DNA of 64,000 nt from Chinchilla lanigera (taxonomy: Eukaryota > Chordata > Mammalia > Rodentia > Chinchillidae), in assembly GCF_000276665.1 (NCBI RefSeq), contig NW_004955464.1:13337932-13401931 (forward strand), written 5' to 3'. Shown piece by piece: positions 1 to 12,170 of the stretch (positions are counted from its first letter, which is position 1; each line of letters starts with the position of its first letter). The notes below the pieces were generated by a model. It made no database searches, was not told the origin of the DNA, and saw nothing but the letters and a program-made list of their open reading frames with translations. Position numbers and translations under genes: made by a program.

Positions 1-144
1 AAGGAAACAATATGCACTGTATCAACTATTGTAACTGTCTTACTAACCTGTTATGAAACTCAGTTTCATTGTTTATCTTTTTTCTCTTTAAAATAAAAAA
101 AAAAGGAATTAAATAACTTAATAAAATAAAATACTCATAGCTCT

Positions 145-291
145 AGCCAGGCATGGTACCACAGGTCCATAATCCCAGCATTCAGGAGGCTGAGGCAGGA
201 GGATCACCATGAGTCAAGGCCAGCCTGGACAACATAGTGAGTTCAAGGCCAGCCTGAGCATAAAACCCTGTCTCAAAAATAAAACCAAGCA
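145..291 (+). repeat. B1 SINE
   Basis: GCCAGGCATGGTACCACAGG start and CAAGGCCAGCCTG occurring twice (the 29-bp duplication), ending CCCTGTCTCAAAAA. Confidence 0.9.
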
Positions 292-689
292 AACAACAAT
301 GAAACAAAACCAGAAAAAACTTAAGCATTGATATTGAGCTAACCTAAATAATGAAACCAATTATATTGAGAAGGTAACTTCCTTTCATCACCAACCCAGC
401 ACAGTAGTATGGTTATGCATGGTGGGGTTAGTAATGAAAAAGTTAAATCCATCTTCTACAATGGAGAATTAATAGATAACACCTAAAGTAGAAAAACTGA
501 GAACTATCAATATTAATGATAGATGTAAATACTAAATAAATCTGTTATTTAAACTCACTGTGTTGCCCTGGCTACATGAATTTGCAACAGTCGTCCTGCC
601 TGAACCTCCCTGAGTGCTAGACATACAGACAAGTACCACCAAGCCCAGCTTTTCTGTTTTTTTTTTTAGTACATGTTTGCAGCACATAA

Positions 690-845
690 TGATTACAGTT
701 ACTGTGGGGAAATGTTACATGTCCACAACACACCTTAATTCTTTTTCCTCTTTTCTTCACCCCCTCTCCCACCCTTCTCTCCCTGCTTCTTCCAACTCTT
801 GGTCCCTTTCTCAATTGCACAAGCTCTGTTTCCATCATGTTTTGT
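690..845 (-). mobile_element. L1 3' UTR fragment
   Basis: A C/T-rich tract (TTCACCCCCTCTCCCACCC) followed by CACAAGCTCTGTTTCCAT, a diverged form of the L1 3' UTR seen at 34010, 42460, 53770 and 55690. Confidence 0.55.
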
Positions 846-854
846 TTGTTTTTG

Positions 855-2335
855 TTTTTTGAGATGAGGTCTTACATAGTTCAGACTAGCCTTAAACTCA
901 CTGTGGAACCCAGACTGGCCTCAGACTCCCAGCGATCCTCTTGCCTCAGTGTCCCAAATGCTGGGAAAACAGGCCTGTGCCACTACACCAAGCAAGACAG
1001 TGTTGCTATGCATTTCTGAACTCACTTTGAATTTACTCTGTAACCCAAGCTGACCTCAAATTTGCTGCAGTTCTCCTGCCTCAGCCTCCTGAGTGCTGGG
1101 ATTACAGGTGTGTACCTACACACCCAGCTTATTGTTTTTATTTATTTTTTTATTTTTTTGGTACTGGGAATCGAACTCAGGACCTTGCACTTGCCAAGCA
1201 GGCGCTTATGCCACTGAACTAAATCCCTAACCTTGTTTTTAATTTTTATGTTTTTACAAATGTGTCTTTCATACATCTGCCTTCAAGAGGTGAAGCTAGA
1301 TTTCCTTCCCCTTGATTGTGAGCTGGATTTGTTGATTGGTTTATAGCAATAGAATATAGCAGCATTGATGGGATTTCACTTCCAAAATGCATTCTATAAT
1401 CCTGAATCTATGTGCCTCTTTGATTCCACAGTGCTTTGCAACTAGTTCTTTTTTTTTTTTTTTTTTTGCAACTAGTTCTTACAAACTGGGAGCAGGTTCA
1501 TTGGAACAACCAGGCACTTGATTTTTTTTTTTTAACCAAGTTTGCTTATTTATTCATTTATTTATTTAGAGACGAGTCTTGCTGTGTTTCCCTGGGTCCT
1601 CCCACTTCAGTCTCCCACGTAGCTGGGACCATAGACATGTGCTTGGCCACATGCACCATGCTCAGCTTAACTCGGGTTTAATGAGGATTTATGGAGTAGA
1701 TTTGCTTCTTGTAGTATACAGTTATGAGAAAAGTGGGTGCAAATACATAATATGTCTGCAGTTTCCAAGGGTGGTGTCCTCTCATAATACTTTACACTCA
1801 GCCTGTAGAAATTTGTTAAAAGTTTTAGCTGAGTATTTCTTATTCATTTGTATGATGGCCTCTTTGTGCCGTACAGTTGATAATTCACTGTTTGATCTGT
1901 CCTTAGAGGCTCTTGTCTTTGCTTAGATTTCTGGCTGTGTGGGTCTTTTTGGGTTTTTTGTTTTGTTTTGTTTTGTTTTTTGCCTTTTTTGGAGAGAGGG
2001 TCTTGCTATGCAGTTCAGGCTGGCCTTGAGCTAACTTTGTAGCCCAGGCTGGTCTCAAAGTCACAGCGACCCTCCTACCTCAACCTTCTGACTGCTGGGA
2101 TTACAGGCGTGAGCCACCATCCCCAGCCCTGGCTATGTGGTTGCCCTCTGAGTTCAAGAAAAGTTATTGTAGCTGGACATAGTGGCGCACACCTGTAACC
2201 CCAGCACTCAGGAGACTGAGGCAGGAGGATTGTTGCAAGTTCGAGACCAGCCTGGGCTACAAAGTAAGCTCAAGGCCAGCCTGAACTGCAGGATGAGACT
2301 CTATCTCAAAAGACAAAAAAAGAAAGAAAAAAAGA
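855..2335. repeat. B1 SINE cluster
   Basis: Minus copies at about 858-1005, 1010-1130, 1565-1680 and 1975-2130; plus copy at about 2172-2325. The 2172 copy shows the duplicated CAAGGCCAGCCTG unit. Confidence 0.85.
1141..1235 (-). repeat. ID SINE
   Basis: GGTACTGGGAATCGAACTCAGG through GCCACTGAACTAAATCCCTAA with a T-rich tail at left. Confidence 0.88.
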
Positions 2336-2449
2336 AGAGTTATTTTAATTTTAAAAGTATTCATTTTTTTTCTCGTTAGGATGGGTGCAATTCTTTTCTA
2401 GCTTTCTGCATCCTGTGTGGAAGACAGAAGTCCTAGGATTGATTTTTCT

Positions 2450-2830
2450 TTTTTATATATAACAATTTGAGGTTCACATCATATAGTCCATCCATTTAAA
2501 GTATACAGTGTGGTGGTTTTAGTATAACAAAGCTGTGTAACCATGACCGTGGTTGATTTTTAAAATACTTTTATTACTCTGAAACGGAGTCTGGTATTCA
2601 TTGTTATCTCCTATTTTCCCCCACCCGACACAACCATTAATCTACTTTCTGTTTCTATAGATTTGCCTATTTTGGACATTTAATACAAATGCAGTCACCC
2701 ACAATGTGGCCTTTTGTGACTGGGTTCATGTGGCATAATGTTTTAAAGGTTCATCCATGTACGATATTAATACTTCACTTCCTTTCATTGTTAATATTGC
2801 CTCATGTTATAGATCCATCACATTTGAGTT
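2450..2830 (-). mobile_element. Ancient L1 3' region
   Basis: The phrases TTTGCCTATTTTGGACATTT, TGTGGCCTTTTGTGACTGG and AGGTTCATCCATGT are the known inverse L1M ORF2/3' words. Heavily diverged. Confidence 0.75.
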
Positions 2831-3057
2831 ATCTAGTGAGTTAATGTAGGCACTTGATTTTAAATCATCACTTTTTTCTAGCAGGGAGTCATATAGGATT
2901 TCATTATCCAGAACTTTGAAGGATTTCCGGAAAGAGCATAAAGCATACTTCTTTCCTGAGAAAACATCGTGCATATTAGAGAGACAGGACCAACACTATG
3001 CAAGAGAAAATTAGATACACACCATTTGCTTATTGAATTAAACTAGAAAAAACTACA

Positions 3058-3835
3058 TAGCCAGGTGTGGTAGTGCACATCTATAATCCCAGTGCTCAGG
3101 AGGCTGAGGCAGGAGGATCATCGTGAGTTCAAGACCAGCCTGGGCTACAAAGAGAGCTCAAGGCCAACCTGAACTGCACAGCGAGACCCTGTCTCAAAAA
3201 GATTAAAAAAAAAAAAAAAAGAAATAAAAAGCATAGTTCTCATAATAAGTGAACAATTTTGTTTGCTGCCAAATTTGGTAAAATAGTCCATTTGGAAGGT
3301 AATAAATCAATGGGATAATTTAATTTCACATTTTTTCTATGTCCAGTAATATTTTTTCATATTTTTTTGCTTGAGTTTAGGACTTGCTAAATTCCCAGAG
3401 GAAGTGATCATAAATTCAAATCATATTGGGCTTCATGATAAATTCAGAAAAGATAATGAGTTCTAATTATTTCTGATGTGAGGACTATGGAATATGCAAC
3501 TGCCATTGCATGTCAAAGGAGCATTCCCTGTGTTCTTTTTTTTTTTGAGACAGGGTCTCGCTATGCAGTTCAGGCTGGTCTTGAGCTCACTTTGTCGTCC
3601 AGCAGGCTGGTCTCGAATTCGCAATGATCCTCCTGCCTCAGCCTCCCAAGTGCTGGGATTACAGGCGTGTGTCACCTCGCCCAGCCTATTTGTCTTTTTG
3701 AGACTGTCTCAGCATGCAGTTCAGGCTGGCCTTGAGCTCACTTTGTAGCCCAAGCTTGTCTTGAACTCACAACAATCCTCCTGCCTCAGCCTCCTGAGTG
3801 CTGGGGTTATAGGCATGTGCCACCACACCCAGCCC
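3058..3835. repeat. B1 SINEs
   Basis: Plus copy at 3058-3222, minus copies at 3537-3690 and 3695-3835. The left edge of the provirus (3915) follows. Confidence 0.88.
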
Positions 3836-3914
3836 TGTATTCTTATAGTACCAATCTGAGTGCCATCAAAATAAAGCTTCCTTCCAGTATAATATCAGGC
3901 CTCAGGGATGGTAG

Positions 3915-4462
3915 TGTCACCGGTTAGCTTCTTCTAAAAGTTGCTTGCCAAATAATTTTGGGTTGCTTGCCTTTCCTTCTGGAGTTGGTTTCCAAGTTCC
4001 TCTCAGAAAAGAATTGGATGAATCAAGCAAAAAAATAGTAGCAAAGTTTATTTGAAAAAGTAAAAGTAAAGAGTGAGAGAAAAACTAGCTTTGCCGAGCA
4101 AGCTTGGGCCAAGTAAAAGAGAAAAAAGCAAGATAAAAGTACACCCTAGAGGATATACTGTGGGCTATCATGAAGAAAGCCACGATAGCAAGCTCTTCTC
4201 GGCGTCTGCATCCATTTGTACTGTCAAAATCTTGAGGAAACCCGTGAGAACTTCTACATATGGGTCCTGAAAGGCAGTGCTGGGATCCCACACCTCAGGC
4301 TGATGTCAGGTCTGGGCCATCGTACTGAAACCTGGTCGAGTCTCATGAGAAGTCCACATATAGGGCTTTGGAAACTGTTCTGCACGTGTGTTCTAAGATC
4401 TGGTAATTAACAGGTCACGCCTATTTCCCGACCCAGTTTTGGCGTGCTAATCTCCTGGCTCA
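3915..4462 (-). repeat. ERV LTR (3' LTR of the minus-strand provirus)
   Basis: About 548 bases, starting TGAGCC on the minus strand and ending CA, with an AATAAA-type poly(A) signal (reverse complement near 4045-4055). It aligns along its length with 7762-8320. Confidence 0.82.
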
Positions 4463-5639
4463 TTTCCCCCTGAGAGACATAAATCCCCGTAATTCTTTAT
4501 GGGGTGCTGAGAAAATGGAGGTTTTCTAGAGAAGTCAAAACAGAATGAAGTAGTTGAATTGGCTCACCCATGATGTCCAAGATTACCCAGTGTTCCTCAA
4601 AGGAGATGGTGATGTCCACAGACAGGGCCATTGCAGGTTCTCCTTGGCCTCTTCAGTCATCAGAGCAGGAAATGAGGGTTCTGGCTGGCCTAGTTCTGCT
4701 CTAGGAGTGGGGACAGTCAAATTTTTGATGCCACTAGTCAGGTGCATTAGCTGTCTCACATAGAGGCTGGGTGTAATCTCATGCCCAGTGTCCAGTCTTC
4801 TTACACTTGAAACAGGAACCCTTTCCTTCATTGTCCCTGGGTTTTTCCCAGTGAGTTTAAAGCATTGCCAGTTGTGACCACTATAATCTTAGCCTTTTTT
4901 TTTGTCACTCCTCTGGGTCCCAGTTGTTGAAGACAGAAGACACTGTGTCCAGCCATTGGGCCATAAGTGTCTGTGGACCCATCTGAAGGTTTTGTAGCCC
5001 ATGCTAAATATCTCAGACTGACTGACAAATGAAATAATGTCCACTAATGCTTCTTCATCCTTGAAAGGTGGATCTATATTAGTATATTTATGAAAGACTT
5101 AATGTACCTCTTTACCTCCATGGTAAGAGCAGCTGGCATGTCAGACACCATTCTTAGTCCCCTACTAGTATTACAGACCCTGTTTGGCTCTTTTGAAAGA
5201 GGACTAACATTTCCAGGGTGGCTTCCTTCTCTTTTTAAAGCACATTGTCCATTCGCATAGCTCCTAGCCTCTTGTACCTCTGTAACTGAAGAGGGGGCCC
5301 TACTTATTGGCCTGGGGACTATAAGGAGGAAATAGAAGAGATCTCCCAGTGTCATTGGACAAATCAGAGAGACCCACATTTCCCTGAAGCTAAGTGAGGG
5401 TTCCAGAACAGGGGTGTCCCCTTAGTTTTTGAGCCTTTCCTGCGATAGTCACAAAAGCTTGCACATAAGAGATTTTACTCCACCTTTTATATTTTAAGCA
5501 GAAACAATATAACTAGAGAATAGTCTCATAATCCAAAGTACCATCCTGTGTCCATCTATCACCACCTCCCAGTTCATACTGAGCTCAAAGCATACTGCAA
5601 AAGTAGATAAGCTATTCCTGTTTTTATTGTGTGTTTTTG

Positions 5640-5720
5640 GTTTGGGTTGGTTTGGTTGGTACCAGGAATTGAACTTCCCAGGCAGGCACTACTCTACTGA
5701 GCTATATCCCTGGCCCTCTT
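5640..5720 (-). repeat. Diverged tRNA-like SINE inside the provirus
   Basis: GGTACCAGGAATTGAAC..GGCAGGCAC..CTACTGAGCTATATCCCTGGCCC; internal deletion. Confidence 0.75.
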
Positions 5721-5739
5721 GTTTTAGATTGTCAGGATT

Positions 5740-7410
5740 AGCCGGGAGTGGTGACATACGCCTGTAATCCCAGCACTTGGGAGGCTGAGGCAGGAGGATC
5801 ATTGCAAGTTCAAGATAAGCCTGGGCTACAAAATGAGCTCAAGGTCAGCCTGAACTGTATAGTGAGACCCTGTCTCAAAAAGACAAAAAAAATAAAAATA
5901 AAAAAGGAGACAACTAGGTCTTAACTCCTTAAGATGATGTCCCATGTAGAAGGAGACCCAAGGGTTCCATAAAGGGTCTCTTGTGAGACCCTAACACGGA
6001 CTAAACAGACATTTCTATCTGAGTGATACCGGCATCATTGAGCACAGAAGAAAGCCCCCCAGGGGCTTTTGTCTCCATATTTGGACCCATTAACCCATTA
6101 GAAGGGGACAAAGCCACATGTTCACCTTACCTAATCCTTTAATTCCTGTGAAGTAAGGGCAGAACTTCCCCAAGCGAAGTTCTCTTAGCCACTCAGTTGA
6201 ACCCATTGGTGCTCCAACTTGTATTTCAAGTCCCTCGATGACTCTACTTAACCGGAATACAGCCAGTTGGGAAAATAGTCTCTTGCATTTACTCCAATAG
6301 TTAAACAACAAAAAACACGAAGAATAGGGAAGACTCTGTTTTGTGTCCTCACAGTAATTAAATTTTAAACACTATTTGTTCTGCTAAGGTCATCAAGCAT
6401 AGGGTTTTTAATTATCTGCCTTCAAATAAGGAAGAAATCCAGCCAGGAAACCATAGTGTCAGGTGGGATTTAGGACAGACAGGAAGCAGATCAGCTAAAG
6501 CTGGCTTAATAGGACCTTCCAGCCATTGCCCTGCCTCAGCAAAAGCCTTAGGTGTTTCCTTTTAAAATGAGCTATTTTTTCTCTTCCACACAGGGAAGAG
6601 CCATATTGACAGTTACAATAATTCAGAAAGAAAGAAGTTTGTCCCTCTTGTTCTCCAAAATTAGAGGCTTAGCTTGAAAGGCCAGTTAGTAAAGAAGAAA
6701 GAAAGAGGCCAGGCGTGGTGGCACACACCTGTAATCTCAGCACTCTTTTGGGAGGCTGAGGCAGGAGGATCATTGCAAGTTCGAGACCAGCCTGGCTACA
6801 AAGTGAGCTCAAGGCCAGCCTGAACTGCATAATGAGACCCTGTCTCAAAAAGACAAAAAAAAGAAGAAGAAGAAGAAGAAGAAGAAGAAGGAGGGAGGGA
6901 GGGAAAAGAGAGAGAGAGAGAAAGCAAGCAAGCAAGCAAGCAGGCAGGCAGTTGACATAAGCCCATGTCTAGCTACATGATTTCCATGCAGGCTGTAAAC
7001 TTCCTTATTGGTACCATCCACACCCAGGATGGGGCACCCTTAATCTTAGCATCACATCAAAGTACAAACTGTGAAGGAAAAATCATTTGCAGAACTGGGG
7101 TAAGTAGAGACCAGGTTAATTAAAAATAAACAAAAAAATTAGCAAATACACACAACACAAACTGAGAAAGAAAAGCCATTTACAAAACGGGGTAAGCCAG
7201 GCATGGTAGCGCACATGTGTAATGCCTGTAATCCCAGCACTTGGGAGGCTGAGGCAGGAGGATTGTTGCAAGTTCGAGACCAGCCTGGGCTACAAAGTGA
7301 GCTCGAGGCCAGCTTGGACTGCATAGTGAGACTGATAGGTTTTTCCAGCACAGAGAGAAGTAAAACAGAATAAAATGCTCATCTCAAAAAGACAAAAAAA
7401 AAGACAAAAA
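5740..7410 (+). repeat. Three B1 SINEs inside the provirus
   Basis: Copies at about 5740-5905, 6706-6870 and 7196-7410. The last is interrupted near its end by about 55 foreign bases (7333-7380). A (GAA)n/(GGGA)n/(GCAA)n tract follows the second at 6858-6955. Confidence 0.86.
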
Positions 7411-7740
7411 GAAACAAAACTGGGTAAGTGGAGACCAGCTTACCAGGTTAATTTCCAAAAAGGGTAACAAAATACAACAACAACAACAAAATGCATAGAC
7501 TTCAAGGACCTGGAGAATGAGCTTAAGTAGATAGAAAGAAAAAAAAAGCCTACATTCCATTCCCCCATCCCCATGGCCAGGCTGGGAAGCCCCTCCCTGG
7601 TGCTTTGAGAAGACTTCTCCAATTCTCAGCTTAGGGGAGACAGTGAAAGAAAGAAGGGAAAAAAGAAAATAAAAAGCCTCATAGAAACAAAAATTGTGCC
7701 CAATATGGGCCTTACCTTGCTCTCTAGTGCCTGAGCTTTA

Positions 7741-7758
7741 TTCCTTGCTGGCTCACCA
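7741..7758 (-). other. Putative retroviral primer-binding site, tRNA-Arg type
   Basis: On the minus strand TGGTGAGCCAGCAAGGAA follows the LTR end by three bases. It differs at only a few positions from the complement of the 3' end of tRNA-Arg(ACG). Assignment is from memory of the tRNA sequence. Confidence 0.6.
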
Positions 7759-7761
7759 AAA

Positions 7762-8320
7762 TGTTATTGGGTCACTCCTTCTAAAAGTGGCTCACCAAAG
7801 AGTCCTTGCTGGGTTTTGGGTTGCTCGCCTCTCCTTCTAGAGTTGGAGTCCAGATTCTTGTCTTGAGCAAAGAATTGGGCAAAATTAGCAAAAACAGGTA
7901 ACAAAGTTTATATGATAAACAGTAAAAGTGAAGATGGAGGGAGAAATCAGCTCTGTAGAGTGAGCTTTGGCCAAGTAAAAGAGGAAAAAAGCAAGATAAA
8001 AGTATACTGTGGAGAAAATAGGACAGGATATCGTGAGGAAAACCACAATAGCAAGCTCTTCTTGGCGTTTGTATCCTTTTATACTATCCAGATCTCAAAA
8101 CCCGTGAGAACGTCTACATACAGGTCCTAAGAGGTGGTGCTGGGATCCCATGCCTCAGGCTGATGTCAGGTCTAGGCTGTCCTATTGAAAACCTTACCAA
8201 ATTCTCAGGAGAAATACAAGTGCAAGGCTTTGGGGACTCTGCCTGTGTTCCATGATCTTGAAATTAATGGGTCATGTCACTTCCTCAGCCAGCTTTGCCA
8301 TGCCCTAATCGCCTACCTCA
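7762..8320 (-). repeat. ERV LTR (5' LTR of the minus-strand provirus)
   Basis: About 559 bases, partner of 3915-4462, sharing long blocks such as the AGTAAAAGAG..GCAAGATAAAAGTA stretch and the GTGCTGGGATCCCA..CCTCAGGCTGATGTCAGGTCT block. The two copies have diverged by many substitutions and small indels, so the insertion is old. Confidence 0.82.
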
Positions 8321-8409
8321 CTAGGGTTACCTTCTTTCACTTAGTTGATTCTGACCATCAGGAGAGACCCTGCTGCTGCTAATGCCTATGACAATGATTG
8401 CAGCTATTG

Positions 8410-8530
8410 TTTTTCAAATATTATGGCAGGCACAGTGTTAAAAGGCTTCATATGTAATCTTTACAGTATTTATATAAACACTATTATTATGCCCATTTTA
8501 CAGATGAGGAAACTAAATAAAGATTTAGTT
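8410..8530 (-). repeat. MIR fragment
   Basis: GCCCATTTTACAGATGAGGAAACT is the signature inverse MIR end; upstream AGGCACAGTGTTAAAAGGCTTCA also fits. Confidence 0.8.
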
Positions 8531-8545
8531 AGAAATCAATCCAGG

Positions 8546-8990
8546 GAGCTGAGAGTGGTGGCACACACCTGTAATTCCAGCAATTGGAAGGCCGAGGCAG
8601 GAGGAGTGCTATGAGTTGGAGGCCAGCCTGGGCTACGTAGTGAGTTCAAGGCCAGCCTGAACTAAACAGCAAGGCCCTATCTCCAAAAATAAATAGAAGC
8701 TGGAGTGGGAGAAAGAAATAGAGACAGAGAAAGAGAGAGAAATCCAAAAGAAAAGAAATCCAGAATCCAGCTGGGCACAGTGATGCACACCTGTAGTCCC
8801 AGCTACTTGCGAGACTTGAGGCAGGAGGATCAATTGAGCCTATGAGTATGACCAGCCTGGGCAGCAGAGTGAAGGTGTGTCTCAGAAAGAAAGAGAGAAA
8901 GGAAGGAAGGAGAAGGATAGAAGGAAGAAAGGGAGAAGAGCAAGAAAGAGAGGGAGGGAAGGAGGGAGGGAGGGAAAGAGGGAGGGGGAA
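8546..8990 (+). repeat. Two B1 SINEs and a purine tract
   Basis: B1 copies at about 8546-8695 and 8768-8885; the second (without the duplication) ends in a GAAA/GGGA-rich microsatellite to 8990. Confidence 0.82.
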
Positions 8991-9094
8991 TCCCAGCAAA
9001 CCTTTGGATGAATGAGTGGGACACTGCCCAGTAGCCAGCCGTTATTAAGGATCTGCAATCTGGACTTTGACAGTTTGTGGTAAATGTTGGGATA

Positions 9095-9312
9095 TAGAAC
9101 AGGCACTGGCAAACTATTTCTATGCAGGGCAAAATAGTAAATATTTTAGGGTTTTTAGACATGTGATCGGTGTTGTATTTATTCAGCTCTGCTGTTACAG
9201 CAGAAAAGCACCCATAGATACAGATACAATGAGTTAATGTGGCTGTGTTCTAATAAAACTTTACTAAAAGGGTAGCAGGTCCATCTGACTGACAGACTTT
9301 AATTTGCCAATT
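9095..9312 (-). mobile_element. MER5-like hAT-Charlie DNA transposon remnant
   Basis: CAGGCACTGGCAAACTATTTC at one end, ATAGTAAATATTTTAGG, CTCTGCTGTTACAGCAGAAA and TAAAACTTTACTAAAAGGGT near the other end resemble the nonautonomous MER5A consensus with its terminal inverted repeats (TTTGCCAA at 9303). Old and non-coding. Confidence 0.7.
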
Positions 9313-9629
9313 CACCTAGAGGGTTTTTCTTTTATTTTGTTTTTTAAGAATAATAGGGTGGAGAGAGAATGATAGGAGCCTTGCTTACACAGCTTGTTTT
9401 TTTATTTGTGTATTCTTGCAACACAGACAGTTACATTCATTTTATAGAGTGTGTGTGTGTGTGATTGCGTATATATGATTATATATATATATGATTTCAT
9501 TTTTGGTTCTTTTATTCCACTCCTTCCTACTCTGCCCCTTTCCCCCCTCACATGATCTGCCTCCCTCTGTCCTAGACTCTCTCTTTTATTTTGCTCATTA
9601 ATTAATATCTGTTTTGAGTTCATCATCTC

Positions 9630-10100
9630 TATCCTTTAGAAAAATGCAAATCAAAACAACTTTGAGAGCTTGTTTGGAAGTTCTAGCGGGAGAGTGCAGC
9701 TACTCATATACCCTTGACTGAGGAAATGGTCCTCTTCTATCGGGGCTGGTTCTCTCTTTGATCAAGCACGCTAGAACAGCTCTGAGATTCTATCTTCACT
9801 CCAGTCAGAATGACTATCATCAAGAACACAAAAAACAAATGTTGGCAAGGATGTGGGGAAAAAGAAACTCCTCTGCATTGTTAGTAGAATGTAAATTAAT
9901 ACAGCTGTTATGGAGATTCCTCAAAAAACTAAAAATAAATTCCATTTGATCCAGCTATCACTTTCTTGGGTATATTACCGAGTTAAAGGTACATATTGTA
10001 CTATATTGATACATATACATGAATGTTTATAGCAGCACAGTCCATAATGGCTAACCTCTGGAAACAGCTTAGATGCCCATCATGTACAGCTTGTTTCTTA
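9630..10100 (+). mobile_element. L1 ORF2 3' fragment
   Basis: It contains the L1 ORF2 end words AATGCAAATCAAAACAAC, GTTGGCAAGGATGTGG, CCAGCTATCACTTTC.TGGGTAT and AGCAGCACAGTCCATAATGGC. Broken by stops; no full ORF. Confidence 0.88.
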
Positions 10101-10290
10101 CAGTGGTCAGGATATAGCTGACTGGATCTAGAGTTCTTTTATGAAGAAAAAAGTGCAATTTGTTTCAGATTTGTTCTACCTAAATCTGTTTATCAAAATA
10201 AAAAGTTAAGAAAAAGAGGAGGTTTTTTTTGTATTTTAAAAGAGTTCATCTCAACATACAGACAGCAAATACCTTTAAAAATACCTTCAT

Positions 10291-10384
10291 GGGGCTGGGG
10301 ATTTAGCTCAGTGGCACAGCGCCTGCCTGGCAAGCGCGAGGTCGTGAGTTCAATTCCCGGTATCAGAAAAAAAAACGAAAAAAT
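10291..10384 (+). repeat. tRNA-derived ID SINE with 14-bp target duplication
   Basis: The body GGGGCTGGGGATTTAGCTCA retains pol III A-box and B-box (GTTCAATTC) sequences and an A-rich tail. AAAAATACCTTCAT flanks both ends (10277-10290 and 10385-10398). Confidence 0.93.
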
Positions 10385-10449
10385 AAAAATACCTTCATTG
10401 TAGGTTTGTCTAGAATCATATACTGCCATAGCTAGTCATTCCGTAAGAA

Positions 10450-11345
10450 TCCAAGTACAACAACACGCACCTCTAATCCCAGCACTCAGGAGACTGAGTC
10501 AAGAGAACTGCCATGAGTTTGAGGCCAGCCTGCACTACATACCGAGACCTTGTCTCAAAAAAACAAAACATACATACATAAATGCCAGAAGAAGAAAGGG
10601 ATGTGTTCTGTATCTAATTAGGGGAAGGGCTGAGACTTTTCCATTAGTTCATGCCTTCTACTTTTCCGGAACATCCTTCAAATGGCAAATGCTTACTGAG
10701 TTTCCCACTCTGATCAAGCCAGTGTTCTGGTATGTATTTTGGCAGAAGACTCATTAAGGCAGGAAATTTTATCTCAAGGAGTTGAGTAATCTTGATAAAA
10801 TAGATTATGTCTATAAAAGGTTACCAAGCAATAGCAAACTATCAGATACTGAATAATTATAACCAAAAAGTAATGTTCTTAGAATTCAGGGATATATCAA
10901 ACTGTAGGAGGTGATCAGAAAAAGCAAATGGAATAATTTGGGCTTGAAGGATGGATTTGGACCAGGTATGGGGAGGGACATGGGAAGCTGAATCATGTCT
11001 GGGGAGAATGCTGTGAGCAGTGATGGGAGGCCAGGTATACCGGGCTTATTTAGGAACTAAGCAGGACAGTTTGTCCTTAATAGAAGGTCCATATTGGAAA
11101 CACTAAGAAATAAGATGGGAAATTAAACTGGTCCAAAATTAGAAGGCCTTGAATAACAGGGAATTATAAAGACTTGAGAGCTGGGTGTGGTGGTGCATGC
11201 CTGTCATCCCAGCACTCAGGAGACTGAGGCAGGAGGATCACGGAGCATTCAAGGCTAGCCTAGGCTACATAAGCAAGTTCAAGCCCAGCCTACACTACAT
11301 AGCCAGATTCTTTCTCAAAAAAAACCAAACCAAAGCAAAAACAAA
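10450..11345 (+). repeat. Two B1 SINEs
   Basis: Copies at about 10455-10570 and 11180-11345. Between them (10590-11170) I see nothing beyond AT-rich unique sequence. Confidence 0.8.
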
Positions 11346-11559
11346 ACAAAACCTTGAGGAGGAAAGCAATGATTCAAATGTAGGACTTTGAACAGATAAT
11401 TTGACAACATTGTGCAGGACAGATTTAAGGTGTAAAACTTGAAGATTATCACAGTGTTGCATGGCTAAATCCACAAGGCTTGAAAGGGATTATGTCCTTT
11501 TGAGATAAAGAAAAACTAATTATGATCATTTACTATATGAAAAGGGGGACTAGACTTTT

Positions 11560-11905
11560 CGTTCTTAGAAGCCAGTGGCATAAGTTTCTAGGCCCAGTTC
11601 TTGCAAGAAGTCTGTGTCTAGGGCTTTGGCAACTGTTCTGTGCTTGTGTCATGGGATTTTGTTTTTGTTTTTGTTTTTTGTCTTTTTGAGACAGGATCTC
11701 ACTGTGCAGTTCAGGCTGGCCTTAAACTCGCAGTAATCCTCCTGCCTCAGCCTCCTGAGTGCTGGGATTATAGGCATGTGTCTCCATGCCCAGCCTAGTG
11801 TCCCTGGGATTTTGTAATTAACAGATCACATCTACTTCCCCAGTTTTACCACCCCCTAATCTCCTATCTCAATCAGACAGTTCTGGTAACTTTACTCCAA
11901 GGGAC
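11560..11905 (-). repeat. Fragment of the same ERV LTR family, split by a B1
   Basis: The stretch around GGGCTTTGG.AACTGTTCTG and AATTAACAG.TCAC matches 4360-4460 and 8220-8320. A minus-oriented B1 at about 11672-11800 splits it, with GGGATTTTG repeated on both sides as target duplication. Confidence 0.7.
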
Positions 11906-12049
11906 CCAGATTCTTTGGACCTCATTGGACTTGAACAAAGTGTACTTTTCTCTCATATCTAATTGATGCTTTTTGTGAATTTAGAGGCGTTATGTGTAGT
12001 AGGGGTGGGTGTCGCTGATAGAAAAAGTGCTGTATTGGAAATTCAAGTC

Positions 12050-12165
12050 TAGAAAATTTGAAATCTAGTCCTGAGACAAACCAGCTGTGTGGCATTGAAC
12101 AAAATCACTTTGTTTCTGTAAACCTCAGTTTTTTCAGCTGAAAGTGACTTAGTTCTTTGAAGAAA
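12050..12165 (+). repeat. MIR fragment
   Basis: AAATCTAGTCCTGAGAC.AACCAGCTGTGTGGC then AAATCACTTTGTTTCTGTAAACCTCAG follow the MIR core. It ends next to the MaLR LTR. Confidence 0.75.
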
Positions 12166-12170
12166 GTCCC

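Larger units (their letters stand above)
3915..8320 (-). mobile_element. Degenerate endogenous retrovirus with paired LTRs
   Basis: Two same-orientation LTRs (3915-4462 and 7762-8320) flank 3.3 kb of internal sequence. On the minus strand the 5' LTR (right) is followed after three bases by a primer-binding-like site at 7741-7758 resembling the 3' end of tRNA-Arg(ACG). The 3' LTR is preceded by a polypurine tract (4463-4471). Flanks GTAG/CTAG suggest a 4-bp target duplication with one change. A remnant nucleocapsid zinc knuckle lies at about 4770-4814: CX2C and His are present, the last Cys is Tyr, and an in-frame stop interrupts it. The internal part is far too short for gag-pol-env, so most of pol and env is deleted. 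Three B1 SINEs have inserted inside (5740, 6706, 7196). Not coding. Confidence 0.82.

Noticed and set aside
4583..4831. Open frame of 82 codons in the provirus
   Set aside because: Its frame does not carry an intact gag or protease; the recognisable zinc knuckle is interrupted by a stop and lacks a key Cys.
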